Of a stretch of DNA of 64,000 nucleotides, positions 36,250-47,800 are shown piece after piece. The notes under the pieces are model-generated. The model was not told where the DNA came from. It saw only the letters and a list, made by a program, of their open reading frames with translations, and did no database searches. Source of the DNA: Schistocephalus solidus (lineage: Eukaryota > Platyhelminthes > Cestoda > Diphyllobothriidea > Diphyllobothriidae); contig WEDG01000370.1 in assembly GCA_017591395.1 (NCBI GenBank), positions 310,001 to 374,000 on the forward strand, in the 5' to 3' direction. Made by a program: the position numbers and the translations under genes. How positions within the stretch are numbered: the stretch's first letter is position 1; the number at the start of each line of letters is the position of its first letter.

Positions 36250-37320
36250 AGGAAAACATCAATGAGCTGGACACCACTGAATAACTCATCGCCAGAACAA
36301 GCGACATAACATTGCTTAGCTGCCATGACTATCAAGTCAATTTCGTAGGAAAGATAAAGTGCAGAGAAGGAAGGCCTGAAAAGCACGTCAGAACTTCCCT
36401 CTTCACACAACTGGTGGCCGTCGGTTGTGAATTTTATCGCGTATTAAAGTTGCACTATCTTCCTAGGTTTATCTTCCTAAGGTAAGATAGAAGGGTGGAC
36501 GTCGACGGCTCGAGGCCCGTGAAAGTAGTGCAATCACAACCTTAGAGGAAGTGATGGAAATTGTTCACGATCAAGTATCTGACGAGTAGTCCTGACCAAA
36601 TGTTTTCCAACGTGCCAAGGCTGACAAGATCTTTTTAGAAACGAAAGCCAATGGCAGGAGAAGTTTGCCAGCAGCTAATATCCACTTTTTTGTCATTTAC
36701 GAGAGACTAGCTTCGCGAAATCAATGCGGCTTGAAGGTAGCGCGACCGATAGAATTCGTTGTTTTCTCTCTGTAGGGTCTTCCGAGTAATCAAACAATGT
36801 CGAGGTGCCGCGCCTGTTCAAAATCCGTACTCTCGACATGCAGGCTGACAAAATGAGGACAGGCGGGCCTGAGGCACAAATATGAGGCCCAGTGTCATAT
36901 CTGAGCTTTCGAATTCGGTAATTGCGGTCGGGAATGTTGCGGTATTGAGGCATAGATCTCGGTAAAGGCTAGGTGTATCTGCAACCAGATAAGATGTGTT
37001 TCATGAATTTGTAAACGGAAGTCAGAATGTGGACAGATAGGCCAGTCTTGTGGTCGAACAATCACGCATGCCAGCATTCAACATGAAAATCGAGATCCGC
37101 TAGAAAGTCCAAGCTGAGGACTATGTTTGGGACATACAACCAGAAAGATAAAAGATAAGCAGTGACGACGGCCATTGTTCAGATTATAAAAAGAGTGAAT
37201 GCAGGAACAGTTGTCTGCTTAAGACTAAAGATCAGCTTGGAGAGAGCTGCGAGCATTTTGAGTTGAACGGATCATGGGGATGAGTGCTTCGTTGTCCATG
37301 AGGAAGCGTCAGCGAGTCAG
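36250..37320. other. Intergenic, nothing assigned
   Basis: No gene or clear repeat recognised. Confidence 0.4.
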
Positions 37321-37326
37321 GCTGTC

Positions 37327-37680
37327 TCAGACGTAAGCAGCTATGTGTGTTTGGCTTGAAAGACTGACAACTGACGGCAAAACTCGGACCGCTCGATTAG
37401 CCCAGTGTTCGTTTGTGTGGACTGGTGGACTGAGAGTTAGGCTGCAATCGGTCTTCTTAATGTGACCTTTAGGCCACTCCAGATCGTGGGATCCGAGCCA
37501 TGCGTGGTGGCACGCATAAAGGTGGCTCCGGCCGCAACAGTCACCTGCGCCCTCTCCTGCATATGGTCTTCTTGATTGTGTGATGACATCGGGTCCAGTT
37601 GGGGGAGTGGGAGAGTGTTTCGCTAGACTCAGTGCAAGTCTACTCTCCCAATAATCTAATTCGCACGCACACACTCGGTG
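37327..37680 (+). repeat. Dispersed repeat family R, copy 3
   Basis: Shares CTTCTTAATGTGACCTTTA and CACTCC.GAT.GGGATCCGAG with 39420-39465, and the GCGCCCTCTC...TCTTCTTGA region with other copies. Confidence 0.65.
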
Positions 37681-37699
37681 AACATAGTCAAATTCGACA

Positions 37700-39190
37700 G
37701 TGCAACTGTCATATCAAGGACTGGAATGGCGCAAGACTGACATTCGGAATTTATCAGCACTTGATCAGTGATAATGGTCGACAACTTGAAGATCCGCAAA
37801 TCACAAAGCGGGAAAGAAGGAGTTATTCGGCAGCCTTTACTTTGAGAGAACGCGTAAACACGGATCAGCAAGCAGATGGAGTAATTATTCTCACTAGTGT
37901 TTTGCCAACCGTTTTTAGGTTGCTAGCGCCAGCTTGCAATGTTTGTACGCAGGCTTGGTCCGGTTGCGGACTATTGACGAAAAGAGAAGTATCGATTAAT
38001 GCCATGGTGTCGGCGTGTATTTTCCAGGGATAGAATAAAGATGGCTGAAGTAATTGAAAAAAAATGGTTGCGTGGATCATGGATCGAGTTTATTTAACTG
38101 TGTGTTGGTGATGATGGCCGTTGTTCCCCCCTCCCTATTTCCGGCTTTTATCCCTCAACACGCAGCATCTCGTTACTCTCACTCTAAGTTGGCAACTTAT
38201 ACGACCCTCCCTGCATATTCTTACAACCCTGAGGTCGCTAGTGGTTGTTTAGCTGGTATATCGATGTAATCTTCCCATCCAGATGGATCACCTGAATTTA
38301 ATTAATACTCTATGTGCAGTAAATTCCCTTGGGTTTCTGTTATACATTTACACCCCACCGAATTCTTTTTCTACATGGGCAGCTGGATGAGTGCAATAAG
38401 GGGCTTGACAAATCTCTTAATCTCAGTCTATACCGGAATTTATTTCCAGTGCCTGACATTACTCGATGCGTGCTACGTTCGGCGTCTTTGGCTGCTACAG
38501 ACCAACCGAAAGCTATCGCGTGCGTTCAACCAGGAATTGATCTGCGCGGCAGGGGTAAGCGGTCGCCCAAGCGATCAGGGAATCAGACTGACATTTATTT
38601 TCTAGCTCAAAACTATGTCTTATAGTATAGATTGAAACCGAATGTATACCAGATAACTATACTTTGTTTTAACGAATATCTAAAAATCTCTAGTAATTGT
38701 ACAAGGAAAGCGCAAATTTAAAAATTATATTCAAATAGGTATTATTGTGTTCTGCTGTTGTTCCCTTGCTCGAACGCAGCTCTGCATGGCCAAAGCAGTC
38801 TCAGGCGTCCTGTGTACACGCTAGAAATTACACTTAACCTATATCGGTGATTTTCAAATTGCAGTATAAGAACGCCACACAGTCCCGCGTTGTAGATGAT
38901 TGTAAGCGGCAGGAACCCGTTTTCGATAATATAGGTTTTTATGTTGGTATTCGACTCCTGCCCAGAACTGATAACAGGCTTAATAAGAACGCCATTCATC
39001 GGTTAACTAATTGCTCTTAGAAGAAGAAAAAACACTAAGCATTGTGTTTCTATACATCTTTGAATTTTGGACAAGAGATATTGGACTTCGTATAATCTTC
39101 ACTACATATTTCTGAAGGCCTCAAACAACACCCTGCCTACATTCTGATTTCAACATTTTAGAGATAGATCATATAAGCAGAACTCCCACA
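37700..39190. other. Intergenic, nothing assigned
   Basis: Several overlapping open stretches without family resemblance. No gene is supported. Confidence 0.4.
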
Positions 39191-39199
39191 TAAAAAATT

Positions 39200-39630
39200 G
39201 ATCGGCTTTGACGGTGGTCGGATTGTGGGGTTGGGGAGAGAGTGAGGTCGACTGCTCTGTGCACTTTCCTCACTATAAACAATCTGACGCCCTTGAAACT
39301 ATCACGATGCGCTAAAAGCCGTGGTTTGGAAGGTTGCCTATTGACGGGATAACTCAGTTCAGTGCGTGCGTGTGTGCGCAATGGACGACTGGCGGACTGG
39401 GAGTCAGGTTGCGCTGACTCCTTCTTAATGTGACCTTTACGGCACTCCCACTCAGTTGGGATCCGAGGTGGCCCTCTTTTGTGTTGTTGTGTTCTTGCAT
39501 GGTGTTGGACCACAGCGCATGGGCCTGAGCCCTCTCACATCTCCAGCTTTCTTGATTATGTCTTGAAACTGGGTACAGTTGGGGAGTGGAAACCAGTGTG
39601 AGGAAGATGTAGTAAAATAAGGTCATTTAC
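39200..39630 (+). repeat. Dispersed repeat family R, copy 4
   Basis: Shares a left half with copy 3 (GCGTGTGTG...GGACTGGGAG, CTTCTTAATGTGACC) and a right half with copies 2 and 5 (GGACCACAGC.C.TGGGCCTG, GGTACAGTTGGGGAGTGG). Confidence 0.65.
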
Positions 39631-39639
39631 TAGTCTATC

Positions 39640-40390
39640 TGAATTCAACCGAAGACGGCACATTTATCTTAACACTGATTCTATTTACCTTTTATTTTCC
39701 TCATGTTTTCAGAGCAGCTTTCTTGATGACTCGATGAAAGGACCATCAGGAATTTAAGTGGCCCTCTTGAGGCTAATTTTTTCTCTACCTGGAGTCCCCC
39801 ATGAACCATGATGTATCCTTATATTAACTATCATTCAAAAAGATGAAGTCATTCGGACGTACACATCCGGACCAACACAGTCTGAAATGCTGCCATTTCG
39901 TTGGATAATTACAATCATCAGTATTCAATTCTGGATCCAAAGATTCTGAGGCCTGAAGTTAACTGAAAACTTTTCACGAGATTTTGTTTCAAGAACGAAG
40001 GATCAAGAACAAACCATATAGGCATTTCATCATCTCATTCTGAAATGCTACTGCAGTATTAGCCTAATCTATGCCCTGACCTTAATTTTCCTTAGCAGTT
40101 TTTTGCCTTATCCTCTATTCGAAAATGAAAAGCTATTGTAATCTGCCTTCATTTTCAAGGTAGGAGTTTTTTTCACTGCCTATTTTCTAGTTCAAAATTA
40201 CTTTCAAATCATCGCTAACTGTTGCCCTTACAGGGCAAGTTCTGCCCTACATCATTAAATATTTGTACATTTTATCTGCCCACATTTTCATAATTTTATT
40301 ACGTTACTTCGGTTTGTTTTCACAGTGCGTTCCTGGCGCTAACCAAATATAAATTCCATAATCCTAAATAAGTAAGTATGGGAACGTCTT
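39640..40390 (+). mobile_element. LINE 3' end, inverted relative to 8640-9400
   Basis: Reverse complement of the 8640-9400 segment with divergence. It starts with RT C-terminal coding (HIYLNTDSIYLLFSSCF) and runs into the same 3' UTR, including AAGGTAGGAGTTT and CACTGCCTATTTTCTAGTTC. Confidence 0.7.
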
Positions 40391-40679
40391 CCTGTTTACA
40401 GTATTTTGAAAATGTTAATCAAAAGCGAACATATTTTGATCCGTCCTAACCAGCTAATGTTTTAAAACAATATCTGGACAACGGAGTTTAATGCAATTGT
40501 TTTTGGACAAAAAGCACTCTGTTATCAAAATTATTGTTCGTGAAAGCTGCAAACTGGTATGACTACTGATGGTCGTGAATAAACCAATGAATATATCCAT
40601 AAATAAAGGTAGTGCAACTTACACATTCCGACGGTTTACTGGCTCACTAACCTAAAAAGTTTAATATTTTTTGATGAAA

Positions 40680-41260
40680 GGTTTGCATGGTTCGGTTTCA
40701 TAGAGAGTTTGCCGTACAGGCCTGGTGTCAGGGGCTCAAGAATGCTTATAAACTTCTGGAACGACCGCATGCGATATCTAGGATAATACTTAAGAATCTT
40801 TGTCATCTATGTTGCGAAGCTAGACTGCCTAAATTTAGTTTTCTTTCCGTAAGTTGCAGGTCACTACGTGGCGTATTCATACGGGCGTCTCAAATTATTA
40901 GAGGACATGTGTGTATCCTGTAAATCGTGGAATCGTACAATTTGATTTGATGCAACTTAAGCATGGTCATCCATTTAAACTGAAAAGGAATGGAGCCAAA
41001 CGGACATCCAACGAAATAACTTCTCGCAGAATGTCGTCGGAGACTGAAATGGATCTCCGCTAACGTTGTGCTTTCAGACACTCTTGAATTATTTAAATTC
41101 AGACCAGACCTCAAGTTGCAACAAAACGAATGTAACATTTTCCATGATGCTGACCGGAATACATGGTGGCCTCATACATTGTATTTGTATATTTATCAAT
41201 GTTTTTACTAAACCAATGGATATCAAATTGTTAATAAACGTTTGGTTGGTATTGCTTTTT
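40680..41260 (+). mobile_element. CR1-like LINE C-terminal fragment
   Basis: Frames read HREFAVQAWCQGLKNAYKLL, CHLCCEARLPKFSFLSVS and, further on, LSDTLELFKFRPDLKLQQNE, matching the thumb and C-terminus of CR1-type LINEs. It is followed by a short 3' tail. It is a dead 3' fragment. Confidence 0.65.
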
Positions 41261-41639
41261 TAAATCTATCATGATTTTCTTTCGAATCTTATGTTTTCTT
41301 GAGTTTCTGACCTATTACTTTAAGTTGCTACTTTTGTTATCTTGCCAACATCTTTATAAATACTTCATATTTTGCAGTTCTGCATATGTATACTGGGTTT
41401 GGACTGCTTCGCATACATACACAAATCCTAGTGGAAATTCATACAGTTTTTAAGTGATTCCTGACCCCTCAGGAATGACCCATTTCCAATACGGTATTAC
41501 CCAGTGTCCTGCCAAAATTTGCAAAGAATTGTTATCAGCTCCAAAGATATGCATCGCAACAATACAGGCAGAGTTTAGTCATTATATTCCACCTAAATTC
41601 ACTATAATAAAAAATGGCTTTGGGATTCGGCATCGAATA

Positions 41640-43090
41640 GTGATCATTGCTTTCTTAACAACCGTGATTCTGTAGAACTCCGGTATTTCCAAAATGTCTA
41701 AGCTCTGATAACCGCTATCATTTCTACGCCAGAAATCGTTCGCTGCGAGAATTCTTCCTACAGACTGGAAAACAACCCACATTACACCACTTCACAAAAG
41801 CGGTAGTTGTGCACTTGCTACAAACTACAGACCTGTCAGCCTGATCACAATCTGTTGCAAGGTTATTGACAAGGTTTTCAAAAAGGAATTAATGATTTAT
41901 TTATAAACCCATTCCCTCTTACCCAAAGCACAATACGGCTTTCGTAGGGGAAGATCGTGTGTTACTTTCTTACTTTATACGATGGAAAGCTGGACAAAAG
42001 CAATCGATGTAAAAGACACTTACATGTGGCTAACATTGATTTCCAGAAGACTGTCAATAGGGTTCCGCATCAGCATCTTCTTTTAAAGTTGAGAATGTAG
42101 GGTATTGGAGGCAAACTTCTTACGTGGATCGAGCATTTTCTCGTTGGTCATTCCTAAGTGGTTATGAGTGGGTGGAGAGCGATCAAGGAGCACTGTAATC
42201 GAGAGTGGAGTCCAACAAGATTCAGCGATTGTGTACAGGAATTCGACTGTGACTTTGCTATGTTTGTGGATAATATTACAATCTGGAAAGTCATCCACAA
42301 TGCTGTCGATGGAGACAATTTCCAAGACAATCTTCGCCGATTGGATGAGTGGTTCCGCAGATGGCTCTTGTCCTTCAACTCAAACAGGTGCGCAATGCTA
42401 CGTCTGGGAATTCAAAATCAGGTCACTGATATGTGACCATATTATTTGAACGGTATGCATAAACACAGAAGAGTCTCAGCGTTTGGATGACAGACAACCT
42501 TAAGCCTTCTACTTAATTTTGCAAGGCCGATAAATCCGTCAATTTAATGCTCTGCACTATCAAGCGGACATTTCAAGTTTTCGATGAAAACCACTTTTCT
42601 AAAGTCTTTGGTACGTTTGTAAGGCCACTCCTTGAATATGCGATCCAAGCCCGGCATCCGTGGACCAAGCAGGATTACAAACTGCTCGATAGGGTGCAGC
42701 GGCGAAACATAAAATGAGTAAGCGATAATGGTGAACTTCCATATGAGCTTCGCCTAAATAACCTTAATTTCTGTCCTCTGAGTTAAAGGCAGTGGAATTG
42801 AGACTTGATACAAACCTTCCGTATCGTGCATGGCATGAATTGTACCCTCCTGTGTGATGACTTCTTCCAACTTTCCACTGCGACTAATCTCCGAGATCAT
42901 CCTTTCAAGCAACGTGTGCCTTTAGAAAATATTGGATGTGTGGAAGTATTTTTCACCAACCGTGTCGTGGAATCGTGAAATAACTTACCTGAGGCCATTG
43001 TAATGTCCCAGTCTGTGGATACATTCAAACATCGGCTTCACATACATATTTTGCAGCACCTTAAAAATATCAATGAACTGCGTGAATCTG
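41640..43090 (+). mobile_element. CR1-like LINE, RT to C-terminus, broken
   Basis: RT blocks in order on the plus strand: WKTTHITPLHKSGS-like (41768-41805), NYRPVSLITICCKVIDK (41824-41874), LPKAQYGFRRGRSC (41919-41960), a VMSGWRAIKE stretch, FAMFVDNITIWKVI (42253-42300, catalytic box degraded from YADD to FVDN), then SMKTTFLKSLVRL and the C-terminal MSQSVDTFKHRLH near 43000-43040. Multiple stops and frameshifts. Confidence 0.75.
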
Positions 43091-43099
43091 TTTCTTAGA

Positions 43100-44720
43100 T
43101 TGCTTCTAATTCTTGTGATTTCAAATGCAAAATATTATGGAGGTCGAAGGCCTAACCCTCTTTCCCTCAAAGACACTGAACTGATCTGAAATGAACCTGT
43201 TCTTGACTGACTCAAGGTCACTCCCCGCCTCTTCAGTTCGACGCGTGTCTAACGGTGATCAGTTTAGGGTTGGAGGAGCGCCTATAAAAGGTAATTTTGT
43301 ACTAGCATTCTTGTTTTTTCCCATGCCTTCTCACAGTCTGTATTTAATTTTGCCTGTGTATGCGCGTGAGTGTTCTCCTTTGCAAACACACCTTGAAAAA
43401 CATGCTTTTCAAATATGAGCATGTAGTTTCATCATTCTTCGCATCTGAAAGTCTATGTTTAACATATCGGCTTTTTTCCTTATTTTGTTTTCGATATAAT
43501 GTTGTAAAGATGATCGATATCTCTCGAACTTCGATGTCTTTTAGTGTTAAATGCGACCCTTCTAAGATGCCCCAAATATAGTTGTACTGGCCTCTGTATA
43601 GCTCTGCATTATCAGCTCAGATTGACGGGCTTGTGTGTGGCTCTTAATCTGAACAAAGCCTACTTGAGCTAAACGTTCTGAATATCGCAAAGGGATTTCT
43701 AGGTGAATAGGGGTTGTAGGAGCTACTGACACGTGCCACCCAATCGCAAAACTAACTTCTGAATAACTTTAATGGCAATCTCTTGTAGTGTACAAATGGA
43801 GAGGTTAAGTGGGGTTATTTTGTCGTTCTTTGAAGGATATTCTTTTATATTTTTCACAACATGAGGGATACCTTAAGAATGTTCATTCTCGGGCGTTTCC
43901 GGCTTGAGGATTTCACGGACATATGATAAAATTTATTTCAGTTGAAGTTTATTGCAGTTGAGTACGTAAACATATATGAAACAGTGATAGGAAAAGTGAG
44001 GAAGTACCAGATGATGTAAAAAAACAAAAGAACTTTTCAAAAGCGTATATCCATGTAGAAAATTGTATGATTAGCCACGAAAGGATGCATTTTGACGGAA
44101 AAACAATTAGAAACTACAAAATGAGTGACGAATAAAAATTGACCTGGGCGTATTATACTAATGTTTTGTTTGTACAGTGCTGATGGCAAACCGTCTGCTT
44201 TGTCAACCTCGGTCACTCATGCCGCCACATTTTATGGGGCCGCACAGCTTTGCGTTGTCATCACACAGTCTATGTTGATTAACCATCTTTCTAACTCGCA
44301 TAAGACACCGGTTAAATCGCGTGCAGTGTTTTTGCAAAACCAGCCAATGACCGAGTTGGATGGCAATGTGCCCATAGCTTCTAATTAGCTTGCGGTTACG
44401 CAACACCGGAAAACCTATGCCTAACTGTACTCAGCTGGAGGCTGCACACTGTTCCTTGGAACACTGAAAATGACAGAAAGCTTTCCTCTTGGCCGCATCT
44501 TTCGATGAAAGATGCTCTGTTTGTGCCCTTTAAGATGTAGTAATTACTATCCGCTAGGCATCAGTTAAGAGGTGAAGTTTGTGCAGACCACATTTTTAAA
44601 CTTTTTACTCCGCATCAATTTGTATTATACCAGATATGTGTATGAATTTCCGTGCAAGGCTGATAAAACTATATTTCGTTTCTAGACACATAGTTTAACC
44701 ATCTGAATAACTGCATTTGT
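43100..44720. other. Upstream region of LARS1, no gene seen
   Basis: AT-rich intergenic DNA without recognised coding sequence or repeat family. No core promoter motif was convincingly identified. Confidence 0.5.
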
Positions 44721-44768
44721 TTCTCGTTTCTCTAAAGTTTGGCTGTTTGACTCTTGTTCAGTTCTAAA
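44720..44768 (+). promoter_or_regulatory. Possible splice acceptor just before the LARS1 start codon
   Basis: A pyrimidine-rich run ends in CTCTTGTTCAG at 44761, followed by TTCTAAA and then ATG. It could be a spliced-leader trans-splice acceptor or the end of a 5' UTR intron. Confidence 0.4.
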
Positions 44769-44890
44769 ATGGCCCGGAAAGGCACGGCAAAGCTAACAGA
44801 ACTACTTAATATTGAAACTAAAATACAGGAACAATGGTCCGCAGAACGAATTTTCGAAGTCGATTCCCCATCAGATGCGCGCAGCAAAAG
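44769..44890 (+). CDS. LARS1: LARS1 exon 1
   Basis: [20 protein letters not shown] then [18 protein letters not shown]: the conserved N-terminus, close to human MAERKGTAKVDFLKKIE. It ends before a 40-nt intron. Confidence 0.93.
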
Positions 44891-47800
44891 GTAAGTTTAC
44901 TCTCCTGTTGGTTCCATTATTCTTCGTCAGTGAGAAGTTTTTCGTCACTTTTCCCTACCCCTACATGAACGGGCGCCTGCACCTGGGTCACGCTTTCTCT
45001 ATCACCAAGGCTGAGGTTTGTTTAAGTACCTCCATATTCCTGCTCTCTATAGTTTGCGGCGTCTTATCAGAAACTTAAGGGCAAATCTGTCTTGTGGCCC
45101 ATGGGTTTTCATTGTACCGGAACGCCTATAAAGGCGTCTGCTGATAAGCTCGCCCAGGAGATAGCCAAATACGGTTGTCCGCCTGTCTTTCCAGTTCATA
45201 CTGAGCAGCAGACATCGGCGGCAAAGGAAGAGACTATGGTATTTTTTACTCAGCTCTCAGTACATACACTCTTGCTTAGATTGAAGCGAACAAGTCAAAG
45301 AGTAAAAAGAGCAAGGCGGTGGCTAAAACTGGTGGCATAAAATATCAATGGGAAATTTTGGTCTCCATGGGCATACCGGCAGAGGAAATACCCAAGTTCA
45401 CGGATCCCGTCTACTGGCTTGAGTACTTTCCCAACCTGGCAATGGCTGATATGAAGAAGTTTGGTGTCAAGGTATGCAAATATATTTTCAGATCCAAGTG
45501 TTTTTTTTTCGATTTTACACCAGCATTCACTGACAATAATGACAGCCTTCGTGACCTGTGGCCACCACGGAAGGCGGCCAGTTGCTAGAATCCAATTATG
45601 AGCATTTTGTCAAAGATCAATGATAGCCAACCAATCGTAACTTCTCACCATGTATTTATTTTACCATCCTCACCCAGTGCCTATTTATAAGTTGACTTGA
45701 ACTTCCAGATTTCGAGAAAAACAAGGCGAATAAGATGCCTTCCCTTACCGCAGTACAGGGTTGCCAATTGCCCTCCACGTGTGACCTTCACATTGTTAAA
45801 AAGGTACCGGTTCCCGCGTGTTCAGCACCCAAAACAACTACTTCTCGCCGTTATCCGCCATTAGGGATTAGAATTAATTTTTCAAACTATAGATAAGTAA
45901 CCTGTGAGAAATGTTCTCGGTATTCTGCTGAATAATGAAAGGAGTGACCAAGTAGACAATGGTTATCCGTTCATCTATCTTGAACCACCCCTGTAAACGA
46001 AATCGGATCTAGATCTAATAGCTGCGTGAATTCAGTGATCACATGTGTTAGATGCCCCTCCAGGTACAAAAAATAACGTGTCTTCCTGTTTCTTATATAA
46101 AGAGATATCTCCAAACTGAGAATCCTGCTGGGCTTCATAGGCGCATCAATATAAACATTTATACATAAACCTATAAAGGTAACTGAGCTTGCTTCTTATT
46201 TTCTGTCCTTGATCTCCGGGTACATCGTCTGCCGCACGTAAGGCAACGCGTTTTGTCGCTTGGAAGAATGTGGTTCCGTTATCAGGAAAGCCGACGCACG
46301 AGCACCGACTTAGTGGCTCGGATATTTTTATGCGCTCACTTACCCTTATAACTTAAGAACTCTGTTGTTTGTATGCACACGGACTTCTAGGCAGATTGGC
46401 GACGCTCTTTCCTAACCACCGATGTCAATCCCTACTATGACTCCTTCGTCCGGTGGCAATTTCTCCACCTTAAAAAGTCCGGCCTAGTGCGCTACGGCAA
46501 ACGATACACAATTTTTTCTCCCAAGGACAATCAACCTTGCATGGACCATGAACGTACCGTGGGCGAGGTAGGCACTTGTTTTTAATGTTGAATAGGCACC
46601 TCTTTTTGCTTTCTCTAACACCTTGTACACGAGTCTATTTCTTGCCTGTCTGTGTATTTTTTTGTCTGTATATATTATTGTTCTCCAATTAAATGTGCCT
46701 TCTCTTTCAGACAAACCATAACTTTGTGCTCCACTGCGATATTTTTTTACGTTTTAGGGCGTTGTTCCGATGGAGTACACACTGATAAAACTTCGGATCG
46801 TCTCAAATCTGCCTGAAAAACTTGCGTAAGCACTTCTTTCTTGTAATACTTGTAGACATGAATTTTGACCGTCTTATTGCCAATCTATGCTTTCTTCCCC
46901 TTTTTTACGTTAAAGCTCGGCCTCAGAACGTTTGTGAGTTAAGGTTAGCTGAATAAACTTGCTTATCAGTGTTCCAGGTAGTCATAGGTTACGTAGGGTT
47001 CATAGGCTTATGCAGTGCCTTACTCGAGAAGATGGATTACCCATCAGCCTAGCTTCCGGCTACCCGTCGCGTCCACAGGTGGTGGATAGTGGAACGGCCT
47101 TCAGTGAAGGTTAGCTGCGAAATATGCAGACTCTCGGGTCTAATGAATATGCAGTCGAGGACCAGCAGTGACAGTGCTACCAGGGTGCGACAGGCTGATG
47201 TCTGAACACCAAAAGCACTTTAAAAAAGCCACATAGCTCGATGATGACAGTGTGGCATGGCGAGTGTGAACCGCCATTAGATAAGTTCGCTCGCCCCCGC
47301 TGCCTTGTGGGTAGGCTCTTTAAACCAAAACGTAGAGGAGAAAACCTCGAAAAAAACAACCCAAATGACTGTTGGGGACCCGCCCGTACTCACAATCTCC
47401 AAGACACCTCATGAAAACATGTCCGAATATAGTACTACAATCCATGCTACGGCGTCCGCGGGAACCGACGCGTTCCGCAACCCTAGTCTAGTGGTGCGGG
47501 CGAATAGTGGATCAGCGGAAGAACCCTGCAGTTGTCTGCCCAGATGGCTCGAGCTAGTTCCCGCAACGATGCTTCCTTCCGCCAACTCCGAAAAATGACA
47601 GCAAAATCAGCTAGGGAAGACCGGAAGCAATATTGGGCTTAAATAGTAACCTCGACGGAGCAGGCCTCAAACATAGGTGACACTCGAAAATGCTACCAAA
47701 TTATCCGCCAAGTTAGCGGTAGGCCCTCTAAACTGATCGACTCTTTTCGTGACGTGAATAGCAGCCTTATTGCTGAAAACCCTGTCAAGGTCGAGCGCTG

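Noticed and set aside
37599..38033. 144-codon open frame as a gene
   Set aside because: It begins within a dispersed repeat copy and has no family resemblance.
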